64,000 bases of DNA from Pseudomonas entomophila L48 (GCF_000026105.1 NC_008027.1:241501-305500); one strand, 5' to 3'. Numbered from the stretch's first letter, positions 19,748-29,497 are shown. The notes: generated from the letters alone by a model not told the origin. A program made the numbers and translations.

Positions 19748-20893
19748 TCAACGGCGCGTCAGCGCCCGGCCGAGGCTGTCGACCACACGGTCCTGCTGGG
19801 CAGGCTTGAGCCCGCACCACAAGGGCAGGCGTACCAGGCGTTCGGACAGGCTGTCTGTCAACTGCATCGAACCGTGCACGCGGCCATAGCGCTCACCTGC
19901 TGGCGACGAGTGTAGCGGCACGTAGTGGAACACGGCGTAGATCTCTTCGGCGCGCAGGGCCTTGATCACGGCCTGGCGGTCCACCTCCGGCGCCAGCAGC
20001 ACATGGTACATGTGCGCGTTGTGCTGGCAGTCGGCGGGCACGATCGGGCGTCGTAGCAGGCCCTGAGCCTCAAGCTCGGCCAGGGTGTCGTGGTAGCGGT
20101 CCCAGAGTGCCAGGCGCCGATCGGTGATGCCCCGGGCTTCCTGTAGTTGGGCCCAGAGGAAGGCGGCGATCAGTTCGCCCGGCAGGAACGAGGAGCCCAC
20201 TTCCTGCCAGGTGTACTTGTCCACCTGGCCACGGAAGAAGCGACTGCGGTCGGTGCCTTTCTCGCGGATGATCTCGGCGCGCAGCACCAGCTCCGGGTCG
20301 TTGACCAGCAATGCGCCACCTTCGCCGGAGATCACGTTCTTGGTTTCATGGAAGCTGAATGCCCCCAGGTCGCCGATGCTGCCCAGGGCGCGGCCCTTGT
20401 AGGTCGACATCACGCCTTGGGCGGCGTCCTCGACGACCCGCAGGCCATGCTTGCGGGCGATGGCCATGATGGTGTCCATCTCGCACGACACACCGGCGTA
20501 GTGGACCACTGCGATGGCCTTGGTGCGCGGGGTGATGGCCGCCTCGATGAGGGTTTCGTCGAGGTTGAGGGTGTCCTCGCGGATATCGACGAACACCGGT
20601 ATCGCGCCACGCAGGACGAAGGCGTTGGCGGTGGAGACGAAGGTGTAGGAGGGCATGATCACTTCATCGCCCGGCTGCAGGTCGAGCAGCAGCGCGGACA
20701 TTTCCAGCGCCGCGGTGCACGAATGGGTCAGCAGGGCCTTGCCGCAGCCGGTTCGCTCTTCCAGCCAGGTGTGGCAACGCTTGGTGAAGGGACCGTCACC
20801 GGCGAGCATGTGGCCGAAGTTGGCCTCGGCGATGTAGTGGAACTCCTTGCCGGTCATGTGCGGGCGATTGAAGGGGATCTGGTCGAAGCTCAT
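19748..20893 (-). CDS. wecE: dTDP-4-amino-4,6-dideoxygalactose transaminase
   Basis: A 381-residue DegT/AryC1-family PLP aminotransferase. It resembles E. coli WecE (RffA) closely along its length as I remember that sequence (for example [23 protein letters not shown] and RGQVDKYTW). The PLP lysine is in FSFHETKN. WecE transfers an amino group from glutamate to dTDP-4-keto-6-deoxyglucose, giving dTDP-Fuc4N. In enterobacteria WecD then acetylates this sugar for common antigen, but no acetyltransferase gene is here. It overlaps the phosphoesterase gene by 4 bp. Confidence 0.9.
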   Translation of the reverse strand: MSFDQIPFNRPHMTGKEFHYIAEANFGHMLAGDGPFTKRCHTWLEERTGCGKALLTHSCTAALEMSALLLDLQPGDEVIMPSYTFVSTANAFVLRGAIPVFVDIREDTLNLDETLIEAAITPRTKAIAVVHYAGVSCEMDTIMAIARKHGLRVVEDAAQGVMSTYKGRALGSIGDLGAFSFHETKNVISGEGGALLVNDPELVLRAEIIREKGTDRSRFFRGQVDKYTWQEVGSSFLPGELIAAFLWAQLQEARGITDRRLALWDRYHDTLAELEAQGLLRRPIVPADCQHNAHMYHVLLAPEVDRQAVIKALRAEEIYAVFHYVPLHSSPAGERYGRVHGSMQLTDSLSERLVRLPLWCGLKPAQQDRVVDSLGRALTRR

Positions 20894-21609
20894 GGGCGGT
20901 TTCCTGCGGGGGCGGGGGGCGCCTGGTCGCTACGGATCGCACTGATGCGGCCGCCGATCTGGGTGCCCTTGGCAAGGTTGTCGTAGAAGTAGTCGGTGAA
21001 GCCGGCCTGGGCCATGGCGCGCTGGGCGGCTTGAATGTCGTAGGCGATGCGATGCAGGGTGAAGGCTTGGCCGTCCCAGGTGGCGAATGCCGCGCGCGGA
21101 TCGCCATCGCGCGGTTGGCCCACGGAGCCTGGGTTGCACCAGGTCTTGCCGTTGCCGTGCCAGAGGTACTGCACATGGCTGTGCCCGGAGGCGAAGAAGC
21201 GCCCTGGGCGCTCGGCGAAGTAGGCGTCGGAGGGCTCCAGGTACTCATCGAGCGGGTCGTTCCAGCCACCATGAATCAGCTCCAGGCCGTGCAGGCTGGC
21301 ACGTTCGGGCAGGCTTTCGAGCCAGGCGCGGTTCGCCGCGCTGATCACCTTGTGCTGGTAGTCGAGGCAGGCGTTGGCACTGTTCGAGCGCGGGCAGGGC
21401 TCGCGGCGGGCGATGTAGGCGTCGTGGTTGCCCATCAGCGAGAAGATGCCGCGGGCGCGCAGGGCGTCGCAGCAGGCGTTGATCTCGCTGTAGTAACCGG
21501 CGGTGTCACCCAGGCAGATGATCTCATCCACACCCAGCCGGTCGAGTTCGGCAAGCACGGCGGACAGCGCGGCATGGTTACCGTGGATATCAGAAATGAT
21601 CCCGATCAT
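20890..21609 (-). CDS. Calcineurin-like metallophosphoesterase in sugar operon
   Basis: A 239-residue protein with all metal-site motifs of the YfcE-like phosphoesterase group: SDIHGN (residues 6-11), GDTAGYY, GNHDAYI and GHSH. Its substrate is not evident. The short extension PAPAGNRP ends the protein. ATG 21609 (MIGIISDIHG) starts 20 bp inside the ATP-grasp gene, and the stop overlaps wecE by 4 bp. Tight coupling suggests it works in the same pathway, perhaps on a sugar phosphate or an acyl-phosphate by-product. That is inference. Confidence 0.78.
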   Translation of the reverse strand: MIGIISDIHGNHAALSAVLAELDRLGVDEIICLGDTAGYYSEINACCDALRARGIFSLMGNHDAYIARREPCPRSNSANACLDYQHKVISAANRAWLESLPERASLHGLELIHGGWNDPLDEYLEPSDAYFAERPGRFFASGHSHVQYLWHGNGKTWCNPGSVGQPRDGDPRAAFATWDGQAFTLHRIAYDIQAAQRAMAQAGFTDYFYDNLAKGTQIGGRISAIRSDQAPPAPAGNRP

Positions 21610-22567
21610 GAACCACATAATCCTCGATGTAGCGCACGGCAAAGCCAGGGCGGATTTCCGGCTGCGCGGGTGTTTCGCCTTTCAGGTACCAGGCCAGGCA
21701 CATGGCCGCCTCGTTGTAGCCGAACGCGGTGCGGATGGAGCTGGTGGAGGAGATGCGCGGGTTGATCTCCAGCAGCTTCCAGGTACCGTCCTCGGCGCGG
21801 CGGAACTGCAGGTTGGTCGGGCCGACCGGCTTGAAGTGGCGGCACAGGCGGGCCACCACGGTATCCAGAGTCGGCTCGTGGCGCACCCGGGCCTTGGCGG
21901 TGGAACCGTCCGAGGCCAGGCTGCGTTGGAAGGTGATCGAGGCGCAGGCCGCGCCATGGCCATCGCCGAACACCGCCACGGTGTATTCCTGGTTGGCGCT
22001 GCCGATGATCGGCTGGGCCATCAGCACCTCGCCCAGCAAGGGCGCCCAGGGTGTGAAGTCCCGCTCCTCGCGCACCCACACCAGGCCTTTGGAGGCGTAG
22101 CTGCGGCGAGGCTTGAGCAGGAACGGCAGGCCGAGCTCGGCGCTCAGCGAGGCAAAGTCGCCGGACAGGTGGCTGGGGATGCGACTGTCGTCCTCGACCG
22201 CCAGCAGGGCCTGATCCATGGCGTACTTGTCGCGGGTCAGTTCGATCAACCGGGCGTCGTTGACCACCACGCGGCAGCGGCTGTCGGCGAGCAGGGCACG
22301 GTGCGCGTCGAGCCAGTGCACATCCTGCTCGATTCCCGGAATCAGCAGGTCGACCTGAAAACGCTCGATCACGCCCAGCAGCCAGGCCGAATACTCCGGC
22401 GCGGCGGTCAGCGGTGCTTGCAGGAAGTGATCGCACCAGGCCTGGCCGACAGCGTCGGCATAGATATCGGTACCCACCAATATCGCGTCGGGGGCGGCGG
22501 CGCGCAGCGACTTGAGCAGCCCGTAGCCCATGATCGCGCCGACGCCGGTGACCAGAATGGTGCTCAT
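21590..22567 (-). CDS. ATP-grasp domain protein (CarB-like)
   Basis: A 325-residue ATP-grasp protein with a Rossmann-like N-domain (ILVTGVGAIMGYGLLKSL, about 4-21), the ATP-binding loop with Lys in PFLLKPRRSYASKGLVWV (about 150-167) and the metal-site LEINPRISSTSS. ATP-grasp enzymes activate a carboxylate as acyl-phosphate and join it to an amine or other nucleophile. Next to WecE, whose product has a free amine, it is a candidate to acylate that sugar; this is inference. It overlaps the epimerase gene by 4 bp and the phosphoesterase gene by 20 bp. Confidence 0.75.
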   Translation of the reverse strand: MSTILVTGVGAIMGYGLLKSLRAAAPDAILVGTDIYADAVGQAWCDHFLQAPLTAAPEYSAWLLGVIERFQVDLLIPGIEQDVHWLDAHRALLADSRCRVVVNDARLIELTRDKYAMDQALLAVEDDSRIPSHLSGDFASLSAELGLPFLLKPRRSYASKGLVWVREERDFTPWAPLLGEVLMAQPIIGSANQEYTVAVFGDGHGAACASITFQRSLASDGSTAKARVRHEPTLDTVVARLCRHFKPVGPTNLQFRRAEDGTWKLLEINPRISSTSSIRTAFGYNEAAMCLAWYLKGETPAQPEIRPGFAVRYIEDYVVHDRDHF

Positions 22568-23415
22568 CCGTGTTTCTCCTGGTGTTGCTTGAGGCGGGTC
22601 AGGCCCGTGTGCAGATCGGTGGCCGGCCAGTAGCCGATGCGTTGGTAGAGCGCTTCGCAGCCACTGGCCATGGGCAGGTCCGGAAGGTCTGGCTTGCTGG
22701 CGTCGAAGCTGATTCGTTCAGGCGTGGCGAACACCTCGAAGGCCGCCCGGGCGATCTGTGACAGGCGCAGGTCTTCGGGATGGGCGCAGGTGAAGGTGCC
22801 GGTGACACGCTGGGCGGCGACGCGGGTGCAGATCTCACCCAGGTCGTCGAGGTGCAGGTAGTTGCGCCGCGCGTCGAGCGTGCCGTAGAACGGCTGGGCC
22901 TGGCCCGCGCGGGCGTTGTCGGCAATGGCGTACAGCAGGGGTTGGTGGCGTCGGCAACGGGCCTGGCTGTCATAAACCTGCGACAGGCGTAGCACGGTGA
23001 GTTCCAGGCCTTGCTGGGCACAGAACAGCGCCGCGACTTCCTCGGCGTGGCGCTTGGACAAGCTATAGGCGCCGTAGTAGCGGTCACCCGGCTGGTACAG
23101 CGCCGACAGCGACGACAGCAGGATCACCCGGCGTGCGCCACAGTGCTGGGCCAGGCGGCAGGCGGCGAGGGTACCAACGCTGTTGACCAGCTCCGCACGG
23201 ACCAGGTCGTCTGCACTGGGGCCACCGAAATCGGCGGCGGCCAGCACGACCAGGTCGAAGCGTTCGTTGACCTGCGCAGGTGTTTGCCAATCGCTCAGGT
23301 CGAACGGAATGTCCGCCTCGCGGCGCCCGGCGAAGCGCACCTCGCCCAGCTGCGCCAAGGCCTGGCCCAGGGCCTGGCCGAGGGTCGAAGTGCTGCCGAT
23401 CACCAGGCTGCGCAT
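22564..23415 (-). CDS. NAD-dependent sugar epimerase/dehydratase
   Basis: A 283-residue extended short-chain dehydrogenase with a variant dinucleotide motif GSTSTLGQAL (7-16), a LSSLSALYQPGDRYYGAYSLSK segment holding the Tyr-x3-Lys pair, and the usual sugar-binding C-domain. It probably acts on a nucleotide sugar; whether as epimerase, reductase or dehydratase cannot be told. ATG 23415 shares one base with the methyltransferase stop (TGATG). Confidence 0.75.
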   Translation of the reverse strand: MRSLVIGSTSTLGQALGQALAQLGEVRFAGRREADIPFDLSDWQTPAQVNERFDLVVLAAADFGGPSADDLVRAELVNSVGTLAACRLAQHCGARRVILLSSLSALYQPGDRYYGAYSLSKRHAEEVAALFCAQQGLELTVLRLSQVYDSQARCRRHQPLLYAIADNARAGQAQPFYGTLDARRNYLHLDDLGEICTRVAAQRVTGTFTCAHPEDLRLSQIARAAFEVFATPERISFDASKPDLPDLPMASGCEALYQRIGYWPATDLHTGLTRLKQHQEKHG

Positions 23416-24137
23416 CAGTTGGCAGTCGCTTCGAGCATCAGCGCGCAGCTGAGCTCGGGGTAGTCGATGCCGACGGTGCACATGGCGCCGGTGATCTGTT
23501 CGCTGAGTTCAAGCTTGACCAGCTGCGAGGTCATGAACGGCTTGAGGAACACGCCCTCCTTGCGGGTGACCTGGTAGCCGGCGTCAGTCAGCTCGCGGGT
23601 CAGGCTGTCCAGCGAGTAGACGCGCTGGTGGCCCAGCTCCAGGTCGCCCTGGCCGAGGCTCATCATGTTCCCCAGCAGGCCGGCGGCATGGCCGAAGCGG
23701 CGGTGCAGCGACTCGCCATTGGGCACCAGTACGAACAGGCGCCCACCGGGCGCCAGGAAGCGGCGGAAACGCTGCAGCACGGTCTGTGGGTCGTCGACGT
23801 GCTCGAGGACGAAGCCCATGACGATCAGGTCGAAGGTTCGCGGGCTGTCGAAATGCTCGAAGTAGCCCTCGACGATGTCCACAGGGCTTTCGGGGAACTG
23901 CTCGCGAAACTGCGCGATGACCGAGGCCGAGCCGTCGATGACGGTGTGCGAGGCAAAGAACTGCGAGAAACGATTGGTGGAGAAGCCATGGCCGACGCCC
24001 AGTTCGAGGATCGAGTCCTGCGCCTGGCACAGCTGCATGATCCGCTGGGGGTACCAGTTGAGGATGATGTCGTTGTCGAAGGCGTAGCCGAAGCGATCGC
24101 TGTAGGCGCCGATGTAGCTATCAAGCGTGTTGGTCAT
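23415..24137 (-). CDS. Class I SAM-dependent methyltransferase
   Basis: A 240-residue methyltransferase with the SAM-binding [12 protein letters not shown] (about 43-54), an acidic loop in [12 protein letters not shown] and the [11 protein letters not shown] motif. It resembles class I small-molecule methyltransferases of glycan loci; the acceptor is unknown. It overlaps the WbqC-like gene by 17 bp and the epimerase gene by 1 bp, so it is translated as part of the same unit. Confidence 0.78.
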   Translation of the reverse strand: MTNTLDSYIGAYSDRFGYAFDNDIILNWYPQRIMQLCQAQDSILELGVGHGFSTNRFSQFFASHTVIDGSASVIAQFREQFPESPVDIVEGYFEHFDSPRTFDLIVMGFVLEHVDDPQTVLQRFRRFLAPGGRLFVLVPNGESLHRRFGHAAGLLGNMMSLGQGDLELGHQRVYSLDSLTRELTDAGYQVTRKEGVFLKPFMTSQLVKLELSEQITGAMCTVGIDYPELSCALMLEATAN

Positions 24138-24879
24138 GGTGGGCTCGCAGGTCGGTTTCGGCGCGCGCTGGCGCGGTGGATGCGGAGGTGGGCGGGAGCA
24201 CGTGCTTCATGTAGCGCGGGGCTTCCTGGCCGCAGTTGAACAGCAGGTCGAGGATGGTCACGCCATGGGCGAACGCACCCCACAGCTGCGGGTACTCGGG
24301 GTAGCCGCGGTAGTCGAACCAGGTGACGGAGATACCTTCAGTGTCGAACAGGCGTTCATCGAGGTAGTCACGCGCGGCCGGGCCGGACAGGTACTCGCTG
24401 GCGCCGGCCTGGCGGCACAGGTCGACCAGGCGCTCGGTCTTGCCTTCGCCGAGCCGGTAGTCCCAGGAGCGGCTGATGCGCGTGGTGATGCCAAGGTAGT
24501 CGCAGACCGCCTGCAGCAAGGCATGGTTGAGCGCGCTGAGGTTGCCGTGAACCTGCTCCAGGTACAGCGGTTTGAGCCATCGGGCGATCTCGGCGAAGCA
24601 GGGGGCCTTGGCGTAGTTGGCTTCCAGGGTCTTCCAGTGCTTGACCTGCCAGCGGCTGTCGCGCAGCTCGACATCGCGGATGCGCCGGTCGATGTCCTGG
24701 CCGGCGGGCACCGTCAGCCACTCGACGCCCTTGGGGGTCTTGATCTGGTTGCGGTTGCGCCAGTCGTTCTTGGTGTACTGCATGTCGTCGTAGAGGATGA
24801 ACTCGTCCACGGCGGCGATCAGGTCGAAGTAGCCCTTCCAGGGGATGTAGTTCGACTGCAGGATGGCGACCCGTTTCAT
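24121..24879 (-). CDS. WbqC-family protein, first gene of the sugar operon
   Basis: A 252-residue WbqC-like protein. The N-terminus [20 protein letters not shown] and a later [17 protein letters not shown] are hallmarks of the family, found in O-antigen and other glycan loci with no proven reaction. It opens the minus-strand operon. A 266-bp intergenic region at 24880-25145 separates it from the divergent fusion gene and should hold both promoters. The C-terminal 25 residues are Ala/Thr/Pro-rich and look disordered. Confidence 0.82.
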   Translation of the reverse strand: MKRVAILQSNYIPWKGYFDLIAAVDEFILYDDMQYTKNDWRNRNQIKTPKGVEWLTVPAGQDIDRRIRDVELRDSRWQVKHWKTLEANYAKAPCFAEIARWLKPLYLEQVHGNLSALNHALLQAVCDYLGITTRISRSWDYRLGEGKTERLVDLCRQAGASEYLSGPAARDYLDERLFDTEGISVTWFDYRGYPEYPQLWGAFAHGVTILDLLFNCGQEAPRYMKHVLPPTSASTAPARAETDLRAHHDQHA

Positions 24880-25145
24880 GGGCGTGCTCCGGTCTCGGCG
24901 CGACGAACTTCTGACGCGAACGGCGGCTTGGGCCTGGAATCGGTGTCAAGGCGCCGGGGAATAGCCAGCTGATCGTCGGGCATGTCGGGTTGCTTCCTGT
25001 TGGCCTGGGGCCGATGTGGGGCGCTCTGCGCCGTGGTTTTGCTGGGCGATACCGGAGTCTGGTCGCCTGGCGGGCCGGATCGTCCCTCTTGCTTCCGGGC
25101 AGTGGTAATGGCGATATAAGCAAAAAAGAGGCCGAGGTTCACACC

Positions 25146-28046
25146 ATGCCGTTGCACACCCTGCTCCACCGCTCCAGCCTTTCCCGTCCCGTGGTTTCCG
25201 AAGCACAGGCTCGCCAGGTAGTCCAGACCTACTACGGCCTGCATGGCGCGCTGGTGCCCCTTGGCAGCCAGCAAGACGTGAATTTCCGGCTGGACAGCGA
25301 CCAGGGCAGCTTCGTGCTGAAGGTCTGCCATGATAGCTATACCGAGTCGGAGTTGCAGGCTCAGCACGAGGCGCTGGCTTTCCTGCGCCAGCAAGGGGTG
25401 CCTGTTCCGGCTGTACGTGCGGCGCTTTCCGGTGAAGGGTTGCTGGCGCTGGAGGTCGAAGGCCAGCCGCTGCGTACGCGGTTGCTCGACTACATCGAAG
25501 GCCAGCCGTTGACCCGTCTCAGGCATCTGTCGCCACGCCTGGTAGCCGAGCTGGGGGGGCTTTGCGGCCGCGTCGATCGAGCCCTGTCCGGTTTCGAGCA
25601 TCCAGGCCTGGAGCGTACGTTGCAGTGGGACCCGCGTCACGGCCAATTGCTGATCGAGCAGCTGCTGCCAACCCTCGAGCAGGGCGCGCGGCGTCAGCAA
25701 ATGGAGCGTATCACCCGCCAGGCAAACGAGCGCTTGCAACCGCTGACCGGCCTGCTGCCGTACCAGGCGGTACATCTGGATATCACCGATGACAACACGG
25801 TCTGGCGTCGTGACGATGCGCGACAGTGGCAACTGCAAGGCGTCATCGATTTCGGCGACCTCTGCCGCACCTGGCGCATCGCCGACCTGTCGGTGACTTG
25901 CGCGGCGCTGCTGCACCACGCCGAAGGCGACCCGATGCGCATACTTCCGGCGATTGCCGCTTACCAGGCGGTGAATCCGCTGCAAGACGTCGAGTTGCGC
26001 GCACTTTGGCCGCTGGTGCTCAACCGTGCGGCGGTGCTCGTGCTCAGCAGCGAGCAGCAACTGGCCGTCGACCCTGGCAACCAGTACGTGCTCGACAACA
26101 TCGCCCATGAGTGGGAAATCTTCGAGACCGCCTGTGCGCTTCCCATGGCGTTGATGGAGGCTGCGATCCTGCAAACGGCGGGCAGGAGGCCACAGGCGCC
26201 CGACTTCAGCGCGAGCCTGGCACTGGTGCCTGCGTTGGCGGGGCAGGTGGTCAATCGCGTCGATCTCGGCGTCCTCAGCCCGCACTGCGAGTTCGGCAAC
26301 TGGGAGCAGCCGGGCTTCGACCTGCGCGTGTTGGCCGCGCAACCGGTGCCTTCCAGCAGCCTGCATGGCCAGTACCGCCTGTCACAGACCCATATCGACC
26401 GCCCCGATGAGCCTGCTACCTGCGCATTGGGGGTTGAGCTCAATCTGTTCCCCGGCACCGTGCTGCAAACCCCCGAGGCGGGCGTTTGGCACCGTAGCGG
26501 TAATAATCGCGGCTGCCTGCGCACGGCGCATTGGCAGCTGTGGCTCAACGGCCTGGAGGAGGCGCCGGCGGATGGCCAGGCGCTGGAAAAGGGCCAGGCA
26601 CTGGGTGCCACTTGTGGTTTCCTCGGTGTGCAACTGTGCCTGGATGTCGACACACAGCCCCCCTGTTTCGCCATGCCCTCCCACGCTGAGGCCTGGCTGG
26701 CCCTGTGTCCCTCGCCGCGTGCGCTGCTGGGTTTCGACTGCGACGCCGAGCCGCTGGCCGACCCGCAGGCGCTGCTGGCCCGGCGCGACGCCAGCTTCGC
26801 CCGTTCGCAGAAGCACTATTACGCCCAGCCGCCGCATATCGAGCGCGGCTGGCGCAACTACCTGATCGACATGCAGGGGCGTTCGTACCTGGACATGCTC
26901 AACAACGTCGCCGTGCTGGGCCATGGCCATCCGCGCATGGTCGCCGAATCGGCGCGCCAGTGGTCGCTGGTCAATACCAACTCACGGTTCCACTACGCCG
27001 CCATCGCCGAGTTTTCCGAGCGCCTGCTGGACGTGGCGCCGGAAGGCTTCGACCGGGTGTTCCTGGTCAACAGCGGCACCGAGGCCAACGACCTGGCGAT
27101 CCGCCTGGCCTGGGCCTACAGCGGTGGGCGCGACCTGCTCAGCGTGCTGGAGGCCTACCACGGCTGGTCGGTGGCCACCGACGCCATCTCCACCTCCATC
27201 GCCGACAACCCCCAGGCCCTGGAAACCCGGCCGGACTGGGTGCACCCGGTGGAGGCGCCGAACACCTTCCGTGGTCGCTTCCGAGGGGTCAACAGCGCCG
27301 CCGACTACCTGCGCGACGTCGATGCCAAGCTGGCCGACCTCGACGCCCGTGGCCGCCAGTTGGCGGGCATGATCTGCGAGCCGGTGTATGGCAACGCCGG
27401 GGGTATCTCGCTGCCGCCGGGCTATCTGCGCGAGGCATACGCCAAGGTGCGCCAGCGCGGCGGGGTGTGCATCGCCGACGAGGTGCAGGTTGGCTACGGG
27501 CGCCTGGGCGAGTACTTCTGGGGCTTCGAGGAGCAGGGCGTGGTGCCGGATATCATCACCATGGCCAAGGGGATGGGCAACGGCCAGCCGCTGGGGGCGG
27601 TGATCACCCGGCGTGAGATCGCCGAAGCGCTGGAAGCCGAGGGCTACTTCTTCTCCTCCGCAGGGGGCAGCCCGGTCAGTTGCCGCATCGGCATGGCGGT
27701 GCTGGATGTGATGTGTGACGAAGGGCTGTGGGACAACGCCCGTGACGTGGGGCGTCACTTCAAGGCGCGCCTGCAGGCGTTGGTCGACAAATACCCGCTT
27801 GCCGGTGCCACTCATGGCTCGGGCTTCTACCTGGGGCTGGAGCTGGTGCGCGATCGCCAGACCCTGGAGCCGGCCACCGAGGAGACGATGATCCTGTGCG
27901 ATCGGTTGCGTGAACTGGGGATTTTCATGCAGCCGACTGGGGACTACCTGAACATTCTCAAGATCAAGCCGCCGATGTGCACCACGCGGGCGAGCGTGGA
28001 CTACTTTGTCGACAGCGTGGAGCGAATCCTCGCCGAAGGGCTCTGA
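25146..28046 (+). CDS. APH-kinase / M23-like / class-III aminotransferase fusion
   Basis: A 966-residue three-part protein. Residues about 20-330 are an aminoglycoside-phosphotransferase-like kinase with HLDITDDN (His210, Asp212, Asn217) and an Asp in IDFGD (Asp235). Residues about 370-540 resemble an M23 (LytM) beta fold, but the metal-binding His motifs are absent. Residues about 560-966 are a class-III PLP aminotransferase with NSGTEANDLAIRLA, ADEVQVGYGR and the PLP Lys808 in MAKGMGNG. Kinase plus aminotransferase suggests phosphorylation of an amino-alcohol followed by PLP-dependent elimination or transamination (compare ethanolamine-phosphate phospho-lyase). This is inference. Confidence 0.85.
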   Translation: MPLHTLLHRSSLSRPVVSEAQARQVVQTYYGLHGALVPLGSQQDVNFRLDSDQGSFVLKVCHDSYTESELQAQHEALAFLRQQGVPVPAVRAALSGEGLLALEVEGQPLRTRLLDYIEGQPLTRLRHLSPRLVAELGGLCGRVDRALSGFEHPGLERTLQWDPRHGQLLIEQLLPTLEQGARRQQMERITRQANERLQPLTGLLPYQAVHLDITDDNTVWRRDDARQWQLQGVIDFGDLCRTWRIADLSVTCAALLHHAEGDPMRILPAIAAYQAVNPLQDVELRALWPLVLNRAAVLVLSSEQQLAVDPGNQYVLDNIAHEWEIFETACALPMALMEAAILQTAGRRPQAPDFSASLALVPALAGQVVNRVDLGVLSPHCEFGNWEQPGFDLRVLAAQPVPSSSLHGQYRLSQTHIDRPDEPATCALGVELNLFPGTVLQTPEAGVWHRSGNNRGCLRTAHWQLWLNGLEEAPADGQALEKGQALGATCGFLGVQLCLDVDTQPPCFAMPSHAEAWLALCPSPRALLGFDCDAEPLADPQALLARRDASFARSQKHYYAQPPHIERGWRNYLIDMQGRSYLDMLNNVAVLGHGHPRMVAESARQWSLVNTNSRFHYAAIAEFSERLLDVAPEGFDRVFLVNSGTEANDLAIRLAWAYSGGRDLLSVLEAYHGWSVATDAISTSIADNPQALETRPDWVHPVEAPNTFRGRFRGVNSAADYLRDVDAKLADLDARGRQLAGMICEPVYGNAGGISLPPGYLREAYAKVRQRGGVCIADEVQVGYGRLGEYFWGFEEQGVVPDIITMAKGMGNGQPLGAVITRREIAEALEAEGYFFSSAGGSPVSCRIGMAVLDVMCDEGLWDNARDVGRHFKARLQALVDKYPLAGATHGSGFYLGLELVRDRQTLEPATEETMILCDRLRELGIFMQPTGDYLNILKIKPPMCTTRASVDYFVDSVERILAEGL

Positions 28047-28059
28047 GTCACATCCTATG

Positions 28060-28100
28060 AGCCCGATAAATCGATTGTTATCGATTTATCGGGCTTTTTT
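28060..28100 (+). terminator. Strong terminator of the fusion gene
   Basis: Sixteen perfectly paired bases (28060-28075 with 28080-28095, core CCCGATAAATCGAT), loop TGTT, then a T run, 13 bp after the stop. Unusually AT-rich for this genome. Confidence 0.93.
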
Positions 28101-28132
28101 ATGCCTAAATATTTTGTTCAAATCTATTTAAA

Positions 28133-28160
28133 GTCGATATTTATCGGTTGTAATATCGAC
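28133..28160. promoter_or_regulatory. Inverted repeat upstream of aguA
   Basis: GTCGATATT (28133-28141) and AATATCGAC (28152-28160) form a 9-bp inverted repeat with 10 bp between, in an AT-rich stretch 90 bp before the aguA start. It has the size of a dimeric repressor operator. The regulator is not in this window. Confidence 0.45.
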
Positions 28161-28250
28161 GTATTGCCAGGCTGCCTATACTGGCGAGCCCGCACCTATT
28201 TCGACCACCGACCTGGCGCCCCTGGCCCCGGGCCTTCGCAGAGGTTACCC

Positions 28251-29357
28251 ATGAAGACCCTCAATTCGACCCCCCGCGCCGACGGTTTCCACATGCCCGC
28301 CGAATGGGCCCCGCAGACCCAGGTATGGATGGTCTGGCCAGAGCGCCCGGACAACTGGCGCCTGGGCGGTAAGCCGGCGCAGGCCGCGCATGTGACCCTG
28401 GCCAAGGCCATCGCCCGCTTCGAGCCGGTGACCGTGGCCGTGTCCGCCGGTCAGTACGAGAATGCCCGCCGCCAGCTCGACCTGCCCAACATCCGTGTGG
28501 TCGAGATCAGCAATGACGACGCCTGGGTGCGCGACACCGGCCCGACCTTCGTCATCAACGACCATGGCGAGGTGCGTGGCGTGGACTGGGGCTTCAACGC
28601 CTGGGGCGGCTTCGACGGCGGCCTGTACGCGCCGTGGAACCGTGACGAGGAACTGGCCGCCAAGGTCATGGAGATGGAGCGCGTGCAGCGCTACCACACC
28701 GAAGGCTTCGTGCTCGAGGGCGGTTCGATCCACGTCGACGGCGAAGGCACCCTGATCACCACCGAAGAGTGCCTGCTCAACCGCAACCGCAACCCGCACC
28801 TGAACCGCGAGCAGATCGAGGACATCCTGCGCGAGCACCTGGCGGTGGAGACCATCGTCTGGCTGCCGGATGGCCTGTACAACGACGAGACCGATGGCCA
28901 CGTCGACAACTTCTGCTGTTACGTCAGCCCAGGCGAAGTGTTACTGGCCTGGACCGATGATTCCAATGACCCCAACTACGCACGCTGCCACGCCGCCTAC
29001 GAGGTACTGAAAAACACCCGTGACGCCAAAGGGCGCGAGTTCGTGGTGCACAAGATGCCGATCCCGGGGCCGCTGTACGCCACCCAGGCAGAGTGCGACG
29101 GCGTCGATCACGTGGCTGGCAGCCAGGAGCGCGACCCGTCGGTACGCCTGGCCGGTTCCTACGTGAACTTCCTGATCGTCAACGGCGGCATCATCGCCCC
29201 GAGCTTCGACGACCCGGCCGATGCCCCGGCCAGAGCGATCCTGGCCAAGGTCTTCCCGGATCACGAAGTGGTGATGATCCCGGGCCGTGAGCTGCTGCTC
29301 GGGGGCGGCAACATCCACTGCCTGACCCAACAGCAGCCAGCGCCGGTCAAGCGCTGA
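28251..29357 (+). CDS. aguA: Agmatine deiminase
   Basis: A 368-residue guanidino-modifying enzyme that turns agmatine into N-carbamoylputrescine and ammonia, part of arginine/agmatine catabolism to putrescine. Family motifs are present: [17 protein letters not shown], a His in [11 protein letters not shown], and the catalytic Cys in [11 protein letters not shown] near the C-terminus. ATG 28251 has GAGG seven bases upstream; the frame upstream is untranslated leader. The partner aguB is not adjacent. A palindromic terminator follows. Confidence 0.95.
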   Translation: MKTLNSTPRADGFHMPAEWAPQTQVWMVWPERPDNWRLGGKPAQAAHVTLAKAIARFEPVTVAVSAGQYENARRQLDLPNIRVVEISNDDAWVRDTGPTFVINDHGEVRGVDWGFNAWGGFDGGLYAPWNRDEELAAKVMEMERVQRYHTEGFVLEGGSIHVDGEGTLITTEECLLNRNRNPHLNREQIEDILREHLAVETIVWLPDGLYNDETDGHVDNFCCYVSPGEVLLAWTDDSNDPNYARCHAAYEVLKNTRDAKGREFVVHKMPIPGPLYATQAECDGVDHVAGSQERDPSVRLAGSYVNFLIVNGGIIAPSFDDPADAPARAILAKVFPDHEVVMIPGRELLLGGGNIHCLTQQQPAPVKR

Positions 29358-29370
29358 TCCCCCGGTAGAC

Positions 29371-29401
29371 AAAAAGGCCCGTCATATGACGGGCCTTTTT
29401 T
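29371..29401. terminator. Bidirectional terminator after aguA
   Basis: A perfect 30-bp palindrome, AAAAAGGCCCGTCAT followed by its reverse complement, 13 bp after the aguA stop. Confidence 0.93.
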
Positions 29402-29497
29402 GTTGGCGGCGACGGTCGGGGCGGGCAGATGGCACACCTCTTGTATTGTTTTCCATTGTGTTTCAGACAGATAGGGCTACGCCGTTCTGTAACAAAC

